From NCBI GenBank assembly GCA_030704615.1, contig CM060734.1:32070042-32134041 (forward strand): a stretch of DNA of 64,000 nucleotides, written 5' to 3'. Below are positions 10,853-20,960 of this stretch, one piece after another. Both the position numbers and the translations under genes were made by a program. The notes under the pieces are model-generated. The model was not told where the DNA came from and made no database searches. It saw nothing but the letters and a program-made list of their open reading frames with translations. The stretch's first letter is position 1. Each line of letters opens with the position of its first letter. The DNA comes from Takakia lepidozioides (taxonomy: Eukaryota; Streptophyta; Takakiopsida; Takakiales; Takakiaceae).

Positions 10853-13449
10853 GGAGAGCCATGGACTGAGGATCAATTGGAGGCCAAGGTGACCAAGGTT
10901 TTTGAAGAGGTTGAGGATGGTTCTTGCGCGGAGGATGTTCACAAGGTGGCTATGGTGGAGCAAGTGGAGGCTACGCCACAGTCAGATTGGGCGGACAAGG
11001 CCCAAGAGGTTGTTATCTAGCAACCAAAGGATTCGTCTCCTACCTCCAAGCCTGGTGTATCCAAGGTTGCAGTCACTGAGGACAATTGGGAACCAGATGT
11101 TGGATCTACAGTCACCGGAGGAGAGAGACGGAGGATCAAGCGATTTCTAAGGGCTTATAGAAATTGTTTTGCCTTCAGTTTGAAGGATTTGGGGAGTTTG
11201 AAAGGTCAGGAGATTCGTATTCATTTGGCAAGTGACACGCCAATCTTTCGAAGGCCCTACCGGTATAGTGACATGGAGAGGTCATTGATCCAGTCATGGA
11301 CTATGGAGTTGTTCGAAGCTGGATTGGTGGAGTTGTCAGGCGGGGAGTATGCCTCGGCAACGATGATGCCAGCTAAGAATGATATCTATGGCAGTTGGAC
11401 AGAAAGAAGGATGTGTCGGGACTATCGTCATGTGAACCGTCAGACGAAGTCCGATAGATATGTCATGCCAACTCCAGAGGAGATCTTTGATGCCATTGGG
11501 CATGCAAAGGTGTTTAGCACATTGGACTTGCGATCCGGTTACCACCAGTTGCCAATCAAAGAGGCTGACAAGCAAAAGACGACATTATGGGGGATTGACC
11601 AACATGGGAAGGATTGTTTGTACCAATGGCGGTTCTTACCGTTTGGGTTGAAGAATGCTCCTGCAGAGATTCAGAGGGTCATGGATAGGATTCTCGCGGG
11701 GCTAGACTTCGTCCGGTGCTATATTGATGACATCATCGTCTTTAGTGCTATGGCTGAGGAGCATGAGAGACACCTTCAGGTGGTGTTTAAGCGCTTGAGA
11801 GCGCACGGGTTGAAACTGCACCCCGGAAAGTGCAAGTTCTTCCACAATCAGATTGAGTATTTGGGCCACATGATATACCCTGGAGGATTGGGTGTTCAAC
11901 AGACAAAGATGGAGGCCATTGCATGCATTCCACGCCCCATGGATGTGAGTAGAGTTCGTGCTTTCATGGGATTGGCAAACTACTATCGACGGTTTGTCAA
12001 GGGATTTAGCAGCATTGCAAAGGCTCTTACCAAGTTGACCAAGGTGGATCGGGAGTGGCAGTGGGAGGAAGAGCAGGAGGAAGCCTTTGAGGAGCTCAAG
12101 GCTCGATTGACTTCTGCACCTATTCTGAGGCGGCCTATTCGGGGGCGGCCTTTCCAGCTACATACGGATTGCTGGAGTATGCTGGGGATTGGAGAAGTGC
12201 TCACACAGGTAGATGATGAGGGAAGAGAGTTCGTAGTGCTATATACTAGCCGCTCGAACAATGATGCCGAGACGAAGTATAGTTCCTATGAAGGGGAGTG
12301 TCTAGCTGCGGTATGGGCAGTGGCACATTTCAGATGTTACCTCTATGGCAATCTCTTCACCCTTGTCACAGATCACCAACCATTGAAGTGGTTGATGGAG
12401 TCAGACAAGCTTACAGGGAAGCTTGCACGGTGGGCACTTATGCTTCAAGAGTACGACTTCCAGGTGGTGTATCAAGCCGGTATTGTCAATCGAGATGCAG
12501 ATGGATTGAGTCGTAATCTATGCACGAGCGAGCATGATGATACTGGAGCTCGGTGGCATGGTGAGACGGATGAGGAGATGGTGCCAGGATGGCATGCATC
12601 GGTCTTTTTGTGCATTCTAGCAATGGGAGCTCAAGCTGGTTCATCCCATGCGATTGGTCATATAGATAGCGTGCATGACGATCCACAGACTAGTGAGGAG
12701 TTTGGTGGTGCTAAGGATGTGCATGAAGATGCAGCAGTGTTGGCATACCTTCGTACCGGAGAGACAGCAGCCAGTGTGACTGCTAAGGAGAGGGATCGGG
12801 TCCTACAACGAGCCAAGAGGTTCAAGTGGGAGGGGACTCACCTACTCCAGGTATGGGAGGATGGACGAGTGAGGATTGTGCCTCATCCAACACAACGAGC
12901 GCGATTGGTACGTCATGCCTATGAGGAGTTGGGACATTTTGGGGTGCGGCGCACTCATAGTTTGCTACAAGGGCAGTATTGGTGGTGGGGCATGCACACG
13001 GATATACAACAGTTAGTGGCAAGGTGCATGGTGTGTGATAGAGTGCGGGCTTCTTTCAACGCCCCTACTCCACAATTGCATCATTTACCCATTATGGGTT
13101 TGGGCTATCGTTGGAGTCTTGACTTCGCAGGCCCATTGTCATTGACGATTCGCCACAACAAGTATGTGCTGGTGATGGTGGAATACTTCTCCAAATGGAT
13201 TGAACTGGTGGCATTGCCTGACAAGGCAAGTGAGGGGGCTGCGTATGCATTCTTAGATCGAGTGCTTAGTCATTTTGGTGCTCCAGCCGAGGTACTCACG
13301 GACCAGGGGAGAGAGTTCTTGGGGGAGTTTCAGGCTTTGTGTGAGCAAACCTTGATAGATCACCACACTACTTCTCGGGATCATCCCGAGGCTGATGGCT
13401 TGGCGGAGAGAGTTATTCAGACAGTCAAGAGAGGTTTGCGCAAGTACCA
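10853..13449 (+). pseudogene. pol: Ty3/Gypsy reverse transcriptase, RNase H, integrase (truncated)
   Basis: Same frame as the methyltransferase, separated by the TAG at 10850 and a second TAG at 11018-11020, then open from 11021. RT: FSTLDLRSGYHQ, FLPFGLKNAP, active site YIDDI near 11720, and the thumb/connection GHMIYPGG...FMGLANYYRRFV. RNase H: FQLHTD, YSSYEGECLAAVWA, LVTDHQPLKWL. Integrase: an H-H-C-C zinc module in HAYEELGHFGVRRTH...CMVC, then the D-D-E core (SLDFAGP, LTDQGREF, DHPEADGLAER). Homology stops abruptly after KRGLRKY at 13449. Sequence that should follow almost immediately is found at 16908-17190. No aspartic protease was found between the methyltransferase and RT. Confidence 0.9.
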
Positions 13450-14375
13450 CGTCGCATCCACGTCATACTGTGCTGTCTACACGTCACCCCCTAGGTTTTA
13501 CTGTCACATTTCACTGTCAGAACCTGGCATCTGGATTCGACTGCTTGACTGAAACGACTTGACCTTTGTCACGCATGTTCGACTATGGAGGCTGGGAGTA
13601 AAAATGTCGCAAACGACTCAAAAATGAGTCAAATACAAAGTCGAAAAGCCCAGCTTGTATTGTAGTGTTCGCCGCCATAGCGAGGCTTTGTAGCTGTCTG
13701 CCTACGATGAGGATCCGCTGCACGGGTCTCCACAGCGAGGCGCACTGATGCAGCTGTTCAACATACTTACCGGCCCACCACAACGAATGGCGATTCTAAG
13801 AGCAAAATCGGGCTGATTTTGGAACCCTCGCTCCCCCATGGTGGCACTAAGACTACCTCTTGCTGGCAGGCCTCCCACCCTCCACAATGCTCCCCACGGA
13901 CAGGTATTCTTCTGCTAGCATCTACACTCCCGCAAAGCATCATATATGGTTGGGGCGAGATTGCAGGAGGCTCGCAGATCAGCGTCATTGTCTTAGGTAT
14001 ACTTCAGCTAGCAAGTACATTCCAGAGAGACATCTTCTATGGCGAGTGCATTCACCCCCGCTTTGAGATGACCCCTGATCTCCTGCAAATGAACACTGAT
14101 TTGGCAGGCGTCTCCACGAGAGCATCAGTGAAGTCATCGAACGCATTAGTGTAGAGGACTAGATACAAGGAACACTCGTAAGGTGAGGAGGGGTGAACTG
14201 TAGGGCATGTTGACAGTAAATATTTTCGCCACAATGCGTGTAAAAGTAGAGGAGCAATCTTGTTACGTTCTTTTCGTTATTTGTTTTTCCTGTGCTGAGG
14301 CCTTCTCCTGTGTACATCAAACCCTCTGTCACGCTCTGAAACAAAAAAAAAAAAAAACTATTTGTTGGCACCCAC
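13450..14375. other. Unrelated DNA interrupting the Gypsy element
   Basis: Begins exactly where integrase homology ends. No recognisable coding sequence on either strand. The stretch 13480-13650 has several GACT/AGTC-rich short words (CGACTTGACC, AACGACTC, TGAGTC). A poly-A run lies at 14343-14357. Confidence 0.4.
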
Positions 14376-14973
14376 TTGAGTGTTGCTACAAGGTATTACT
14401 TGTCTTCCCTGATGCACAACACACACTCAGGCTGTGTATTTGTGGTGTACAAAGACACCCATCATTATCAAGTCGTGATCTTTGGAATCAAACCCAGTGA
14501 AATAAATGAGTTGTTCATGCCCTGTATGTTGTTTGAGGAGGATCTTGATGTTTGGTAAGTGTTACACTGATAACACTTAGTTCTGCATTTTCTTTGCCAC
14601 CCGTGCAGCAGTATGAATAATTATTCAGGAGTGGTCAAATCGTTTGAAATTAACAAGTCTTGTGCCCAAAGTCACTCTTCTGGAAGCGTCTCTGACAGAT
14701 TGATTTTATCTCCGTAGGGTGCAGGCCCTCTCCTTCAAAGAGCTAGTGGATTGTATCGTGTTCAAGTTTGGCAACACTGTGGCTATATATGGATATACAG
14801 CAGACGAGTCTCTGAACGCCTCCTTGCATTTGGAAAGGATATGGATGGACCAGTGTGCATTAACTTGGGAACTGCTGTTACAGATGCCAATAGTCATGTG
14901 GAGTGTGATGGACACGAGTCTCTTGAAGGTTTACATGGTGGCGGTTTGTGAGTATGTGAAGTCCACTGAATAG
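14376..14973 (+). CDS. Unrecognised two-exon gene fragment
   Basis: Two segments join in frame through a clean GT-AG intron. The first, about 14376-14554, ends in GTTTG|GTAAGTG. The second starts after TCTCCGTAG at 14718 and runs to a TGA at 14971-14973. The joined frame reads SGCVFVVYKDTHHYQVVIFG ... FEEDLDVW|VQALSFKELVDCIVF ... LAIYGYT-like (NTVAIYGYTADESLNASL). The 5' end is not defined because no ATG with context is visible. The phase match across the intron suggests true exons, but I do not recognise the family. The fragment lies between dismembered parts of the Gypsy element, so it may be captured or relic DNA. Confidence 0.3.
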
Positions 14974-15140
14974 ACTTCATGCAAGCACTGGCAACGAAGG
15001 TGACCTTTGAGCATATTTTTGTACAAACATTTGTTGTTTGAGGTTCTGCTGTAGGGGCTTCATCTTGCATTTTGCTGTGAGCCCAAACACCAGCCACAGT
15101 GCAGCTAGGTTGAACTGGCAAAAACCTAGTTAAGTTCAGG

Positions 15141-15341
15141 TAGATCCATAAAGTAAAAAGTAAAAGTATGACGTCTCCCGAAGGGAGCGAAACTTATGGT
15201 GTCTCTTCACCACAAGGGCTACTGCCTTCCAGCTGAAAGGTGGACACCTTCATGACACACCAGACCGTGGTTTGAACCCACAACCACATCCAACGTGGTA
15301 TGTGTCCATTACCACTAGGCTACACTGTCGTAGATCCATAA
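15141..15341 (-). mobile_element. tRNA-derived SINE with 11-bp target-site duplication
   Basis: The body is 15152-15330 on the minus strand. Box A TAGCCTAGTGG lies within 15312-15324 and box B GGTTCAAACC within 15266-15278, spaced as in a Pol III internal promoter. The 3' end is T/A-rich (ACTTTTACTTTTTACTTT). Identical 11-bp direct repeats TAGATCCATAA flank it at 15141-15151 and 15331-15341. The length (about 179 bp) and structure match plant SINEs. Confidence 0.88.
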
Positions 15342-15402
15342 CAAGGGCCTTGTGCTCACAACTCTCTCACATCCAACCACTCTGACATATAATTTTGCTG
15401 TT

Positions 15403-15757
15403 GGTAGGAATAGCAATGTGGTGACTGACGTGGTTGATGAAGTGGACCCTATTGAAGAATTCAGTGAAGGGGGTGAAGCCCATAACGTCATGGATGAATT
15501 CAGTGGGCTTAATTCATCCACTTAATTCATCCATAATTAGTCCCCAACACACTGTATCAACAGATTTCTATCTTCCCCCCACCCAAAACCCAGGATTTTC
15601 TTTCAAGTTGGCACCCAGAGACAGTACTAGTTGTGCTGCTTCTGAAAATGTGCAGTTTTGGATACAAGCACCCACTGTGGTAGCCTCAGTTCCTTTAGTG
15701 TCACCTTCACATGAGGTATCTCTTGACTCTCCTGGGAGATTTCTAGTTGATGGAGGC
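15403..15757 (+). other. Coding-like fragment, unrecognised
   Basis: One frame reads NVVTDVVDEVDPIEEFSEGG before a TAA near 15523. Another frame downstream has FYLPPTQNPGFSFKLAPRD and continues to 15757. The codon pattern looks exon-like, but splice sites and family are unclear. Both end at the repeat that flanks the inverted LTR. Confidence 0.25.
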
Positions 15758-15843
15758 TGTCGTGCACCTAAGCATCGTGTCACAACATACATCGTTGTCC
15801 AACCACACTTCCTAGCATACAGTCCTAGAAAGCCACACCACAA
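15758..15843 (-). repeat. 86-bp block flanking inverted LTR, outer copy
   Basis: Near-identical to 16195-16280 in the same orientation. On the minus strand it starts TGTGGTGTGGCTTTCTAGGA. The copy at 16280 begins directly after a polypurine tract, so this block is probably the first 86 bp of the LTR. The second copy at this position would then be the start of a second, truncated LTR. Confidence 0.65.
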
Positions 15844-15848
15844 TGGCT

Positions 15849-16280
15849 TACGGAAATGGTGAAAAGAGGAGAAACCACTCTATCACATTATATAAGTCAA
15901 GCCAATGGCACCTTTGCTAAAGGACTCCACCATACAGACCTCACCCACTCTCCATCTCAAGTACTAGAGCTATGGCGGCGAGAGAGGCCTCGGGAGGCTC
16001 GACTAGAAGAAGACGAACCTGCTTACGTCTCACGTGGAGATAACCTCCCCACGTCCCAAGTAAGGTTCGCCACCTCACTTGGCACATGGAACCAAATGAA
16101 GTTCCAATGCCAACAAAATACAAATATAAATGTATAATGTCCTAATTAGCTAGAAATAACTATTTCTAACTAATCACAAACAAAACCATGACAGCTGTCG
16201 TGCACCTAAGCATCGTGCCACAACATACATCGTTGTCCAACCACACTTCCTAGCATATAGTCCTAGAAAGCCACACCACA
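15849..16280 (-). repeat. Gypsy 3' LTR, inverted relative to gag-pol
   Basis: On the minus strand the LTR starts TGTGGTGTGG at 16280 just after a purine run (CTAGGGGGGCGAT). It includes the 86-bp block, then the 345-bp body (16193-15849) that matches 5558-5910 on the plus strand. It follows the C-terminal polyprotein fragment at 16896-16506 in correct element order on the minus strand, showing that this tail has been inverted as one piece. Confidence 0.7.
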
Positions 16281-16505
16281 ATCGCCCCCCTAGCTGGTGA
16301 TTAGGTCCCTCTAACACCGGATAGCTTGCAAGTATCCACCCAAGTCCCAACACCTGAAGTCGATAGATCAAGAGGCCGGGTGCAAACGTAGCCCCATCAT
16401 TAGTCGCCTTCATGCAATCCATGATCTTCAGTTGAGTATCCATGACATTGAAGCCCCACTAGCTAGACCTTGGATCACTTGTCCGCCTCACCATTGTCAT
16501 GCCCA

Positions 16506-16896
16506 CTACCTCTGTCCAAGGCATCGTGGACACAACCATTCTCCGATAGGAACCTCCTCGAGTCGCGGTGTCAAGCATCCTATGTGCCACCCCCTTAAGC
16601 ATTTGTCACACACCAACATGGTTGCGGCGCTACCAGCATGCAACGCAACCCTACAGGTACCACTGCAAGGTTGGGATATATCCTCCTATCCACATGTGGA
16701 AGGTGACATGGCGCACAATTGCGCACATGGTCCTTCCATATCATGCCCTCTCGACCCTCCAAAATCAACACTCCTGAAGTCAACACCTCCTGACCCTTAG
16801 AATCACACGTCCTGCTGTGACACCCCAGGTCGTAGGTGCTGTCTGCTGTAGATACACATAGTCCCCAGGATGGAAACGCCGAACACTTGGGCAGAA
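16506..16896 (-). pseudogene. Gypsy polyprotein C-terminus with PHD finger (inverted fragment)
   Basis: Minus strand. RRFHPGDYVYLQQTAPTT and VTAGRVILRVR are followed by a one-base frameshift near 16790, then VLILEGREGMIWKDHVRN and CAPCHLPHVD, the post-integrase tail of this element type. A first Cys pair begins at RCML (16645-16634). A further small deletion/frameshift near 16625 removes its second Cys. In the next frame MLVCDKCLRGWHIGCL ... EWLCPRCLGQR ends at a TAG (16508-16506). The spacing CX2C-X4-H-X2-C-X14-CX2C is that of a PHD zinc finger (Cys4-His-Cys3), a histone-tail reader. About 225 bp later come a purine tract and the LTR, so the PHD finger is the element's C-terminal domain. Confidence 0.8.
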
Positions 16897-16907
16897 GGGA
16901 CACCTAG

Positions 16908-17190
16908 GAGATTGGGACCTTCAACTGCCTTTTGCTAGCTATGGGCTATAGGTTCAGTAAACAAGCTTCACTTGCCTCCTTCTCCTCTTCGGCCGAGAGC
17001 CGGATTTGCCTGCATCTATTCGCAAGGAGGCTGCAATAGTTCTCAACCTTGATGATCTGGATGTGTGGACACAAGCATGTGCCCAACGGGCAGAGTTGTT
17101 CAAGAGAGTTATGCCTATGGCTTTTGAGAACCTTGCTATTGCCCAACACCGAGACACATTGAGGTACGCCACTATACGTGGAGGCGGATA
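16908..17190 (+). pseudogene. Gypsy integrase C-terminal fragment, plus strand
   Basis: Reads GYRFSKQASL, then after a small deletion REPDLPASIRKEA, then FKRVMPMAFENLAIAQHRDT and YATIRGGG. This is the part of the polyprotein between the truncation at 13449 and the inverted tail at 16896. It diverges right after GGGY at 17190, exactly where the inverted fragment's homology begins. The element's original order was therefore A (to 13449), B (this fragment), C (inverted tail). Confidence 0.75.
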
Positions 17191-17870
17191 TGACGTGTAG
17201 TAAAATGGTTTAACTGAATTATAAGGTGGATGCATGACGTGTAGCGAGTGGCTCAAGGGCAGAGTGATGTGGATGCATGACGTGTAGTAAAGTGGTTCAA
17301 CTGAAGTGGAACATATTGACTACGTTCCATGATGTTTAGTATATGGTTTGACTGTAAATCGGTGATAGTGAGTTTGCTTGACTTTGTATAGTGTAATATT
17401 CTACTGTGAAGCAGTAAAAGAGGACACATTTTAGTAAATATGTTTCACGGGGGTGTATATACATAGATACATATAAAAATAAAAATACATATATATATAA
17501 TATAATATAAATATGAATTGGGAGGCTTTTATTTAATATTTGGTTTTTTTATTACTGTTATTTCTTTTTTTATTTACTTTTAGTTTATATCTGTACGTAT
17601 GTGAATTCGTGGATATTGTATTTAAATCTTTTGATTCGCTGCACTGCATTGAAAATATATTACAAATACAACAAAACATAGAATACAAATACAGGTCGGA
17701 ACGCAGAACATTTGGATGGCTCAAAACTGGTTTATATCAAGAGTGTTTTGCTAAACAAGTTTTGGCCACATTCTACAAATGACCAACATGAGGGCCATGT
17801 TGCCATATCCATAGATCACTGCCCAACTGAAGTCATTGAGTAAGGATAATCTGCTGTGCAGCTAGGTCCA
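17191..17870. other. Rearranged junction and AT-rich spacer
   Basis: GATGCATGACGTGTAG occurs at about 17230 and 17272. A longer related stretch around GACGTGTAGTAAA appears near 17191 and 17275, indicating a local duplication of about 83 bp at the rearrangement junction. 17455-17600 is strongly AT-rich (ATATATATAA). No gene seen. Confidence 0.4.
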
Positions 17871-17873
17871 GCA

Positions 17874-19340
17874 CTATCGTGGACATGTCAAGAGAACATC
17901 AGAAATCATTTTGAGAATGAGCTCCAGAGAATGGTAGTGCCAGCTACCTAAAGTGACATCCACTTCCAGGGCTGCCTTGACATACATATCCACCAAGGCA
18001 GTGTTTAGAGTGACAACTCCAGCTTTGACGATGTCATCATGGACCTTTGTGCCCTTTTGAGGGCTGCCAGGCTCACATTTGACGTAGATGTACACCAGGG
18101 GAATGTTCAGATTGACATCTGGTACAATTCCAGCTTGGATAATGTCACCATAAACCTCTTTGCCCCTTCCCAGGGCTGCTAGGCTCGCATATGCATATTA
18201 CAAAAACAAATGAACATGACGGCCTGGTCTGGCTTCATCCCTTCCCACATCATTTGCTCTTATATTTCCAAAGCCTTAATCCCATACCCATGCTGCACAT
18301 ACCTTGCAATCATGGCACTCCAAAATACCACATCTCGTTCAGCCATATTGTCAAACTCTCCATTCACATCAGGCTTGCTGCACCCACATTTGGCATACAT
18401 GTCCACCAAGGCAGAGTTCAGAATGACAATTTCCCCTTTAACGATCGGCATAAGCAAGGGGAAGGAGACAGCAGAGCTGCTGCTCTCTCCCAGCGCCAAA
18501 AAAACCAAAAGAAAAAAAAATGGAGGGGTTGAGAGAGCCGCCATGGCTGTGAAGTACCAGTATGCTGCAACGTGATGTGGTTGGGCTTCACCCCTTCCCC
18601 CATCAATATTTGATCATAGGTCTCCAAAGCCTCCATACCATGTCCCTGCTGTGCATACCCTGCAAGCATCACATTCCCCCCACATTCCATGACACCACAT
18701 CTCGTTCAGCCATAGTGTTGAAAACTCCCTTCGCATCCTTGCACCCACATTTGGCATACATGTCCACCAGGGCAGTGTTCAGAATGACATCTCGTACAAA
18801 TCCAACTTTGACGATGTCACCATGGACCTCTTTCCCCTTTTCCAGAGCTCCCAGCCTTGCACACGCATGGCAAACACAAACAAATGTGATGTGGTTGGGT
18901 TTCACCCTTCGCGCAGCAGTTGCTCATAGGTTTCCAAAGCAATCCTACCACACCCATACTTGGTAAATCCTGCCAACATTATATTCCACGTGATCAAGAT
19001 CGTTGAGGCACGCTGTGGAAAACCTGGTGAGCATCCATGATGCTCCCACACTTAACATACATGTTGACAAGGGTGTTGAGTAGAAAAACATTTGGCGTTA
19101 ATCCACTTTGGATAATGTGAGTGTGCACCTGTTTCCAGCTTCCAGACCTTTCATCTTGATGCACTTGAGCAAGAGACAGACAGACGAATCTGAATCTGCT
19201 GAAATGCCTTGTTGGTTTAAAGTTGTAGAGCCTCTGTCAGTCTGCCTGCCTCACAAAGCATCTTCACATGCCCGGTAGAAGAGGCATTGTGGACTCCCTC
19301 TCTTGATCCTCTTTCAGAAGCTGTGGTCATGGTTGAGGTG
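17874..19340 (-). pseudogene. PPR (PLS) pseudogene, N-terminal and first repeats
   Basis: Minus-strand reading in several frames. MTTASERGSREGVHNASS and LCEAGRLTEALQ lie near 19320-19220. PPR repeats VILNTALVDMYAKCGC and NHITFVCVCHACARLGALEK (18905-18669) and VILNSALVDMYAKCGCS (about 18440) are separated by indels, stops and an insertion of low-complexity sequence. It is a degenerate copy of the 5' half of the gene at 28837-31616, without E/DYW domains. Confidence 0.8.
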
Positions 19341-20137
19341 CCTGATTTTATCAACTGTGCCGCTGCAGTTGCTACCTTTACTTGACCATCTACCCATGCA
19401 GCAGGTTTCTTGTAGCTATTGATCCACATGGAATCATAGGTAATCTGGAGCTTGAAATCCAGCCCTCTGGATGAATCTGGACCCACACTCTATCCCTGCC
19501 CCTTCAGCTATCCATACCTCTGCACAAATCATGCATACATCATTGCCTTGCTGCTAGCAGCTGACAATGACAGCCTAGAATTGTTCCAGCAAACACCCCA
19601 ACCCTACTTATCACACTAGTTCAAAGTCACTCCAAACCACCACAGATCCACCCAATGAGCTAACTTACAGAATTCAATATGCATCTCAGGGCCAAGTCTG
19701 ATGAGGGGGCAAAACAGGCTGCAACAGGTCAAAGAAGAAGGTGCCCTCACCACAGTGTCCTTGACCCATGGAGGATTTGACCGAGCATCAACCCAAAATG
19801 ACCTCTTGTGTGTGATGTTTGTGTATGTAGTCAGGTAATGTTGGATTGGTCTGTGAGAACCACCACGGTGCAGCTGAGCAGGCAGAGATTGAAACACGGC
19901 CTACTAAGACCAAACTGACTCTCCCAAGAACCTTGTAAACATCAGGAAGAACACCAAATCATGGTACTAACAGGAGCCAAGAGCCCACCTTTGCAGGATG
20001 GACAAACTTCTTCACATCGTACATTAAGAAAAGCCACACCTTGTGATTGCGGTTGTCCCACCATCGTGAAGGATCTTTATAAAACTCATGCCAGCTCACA
20101 TCATGAACGAGCTAACTTGCAGAATTCTACATGAAAT
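19341..20137 (-). repeat. PPR N-terminal region modules (A, B and C)
   Basis: Module A (19340-19570, encoding SYKKPAAWVDGQ), a partial module B, and module C (19770-19930, encoding RSFWVDARSNPPWVK downstream of a CACGGTGCAGCTGAGCAGG landmark). The same modules, in the same order, sit upstream of the nearly intact PPR gene at 31767-32980. Confidence 0.6.
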
Positions 20138-20960
20138 TTAGGGACGACTCTGATAACATGGCAAAACAGGGTGAAATGTATTGAAGAAGGTACCTTCATT
20201 AGCAGCGAATTGTTCTATCAATAGGGCTGCTGCCGCTTCTGTTTCCAGGATGACATCTGGTACAATTCCAGCTTTGACAATGTCACTATGGACCTCTTCC
20301 CTCTTTTCCAGAGCTCCCAGGCTTGCACACGCATTGCAAACACAAACAAACGCGATGTGGTTGGGCTTCACCCCTTCACGCAACATTTGCTCATAGGTCT
20401 CCTAAGCATTCCTACCACACCTACGCTTGGTAAATCCTGCCAACATAATATTCCACATGATCAAAGATCATTGAGGCATTCTGTTGAACACTTGGTGAGC
20501 ATCCATGATGCTCCCGCACTTAACATACATGTTGACAAGGGTGTTGAGTAGAAAAACACTTGGTGTGAATCCACTTCGGATAATGTGAGTGTGCACCTGC
20601 TTTCCAGCTTCCAGACCATCCATCTTGATGCACTTAAGCAACAGACAGACATATCTGAATCTGCTGAAATGCCTCCTTGGTTTAGAGTCTGTAGAGCCTC
20701 TGTCAGTCTGCCTGCAGCACAAAGTATCTTCACATGCCCAGAAGTGCCAGAAGAGGCATTGTGGACTCCCTCTCTTGATCCTCTAATTTCAACAGCTGTG
20801 GTCATGGTTGAGGTGCCTGATTTTATCAACTGTGCCACTGCAGCTGCTGCCTTTAGTTGACCATCTACACATGCAGGTTTCTTGTAGCTACTGATCCACC
20901 TGAAATCAAGGTAATCTGGAGCTTGAAGTCCAGCCCTCTTGGATGAATCTGGACCCACAC
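20138..20960 (-). pseudogene. Second PPR pseudogene copy
   Basis: Minus strand. LQIT-related start, SYKKPACVDGQLKAAAAVAQ, GSREGVHNASSGTSGHVK and LCAAGRLTEALQTLNQGG lie in one frame. GLEAGKQVHTHIIRSGFTP and LLNTLVNMYVKCGS lie in another. One repeat, NHIAFVCVCNACASLGALEK, runs at 20234 into module A/B sequence (ALLIEQFAANEGTFFNTF), so the rest of the gene has been lost by recombination with an upstream module. Confidence 0.8.
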
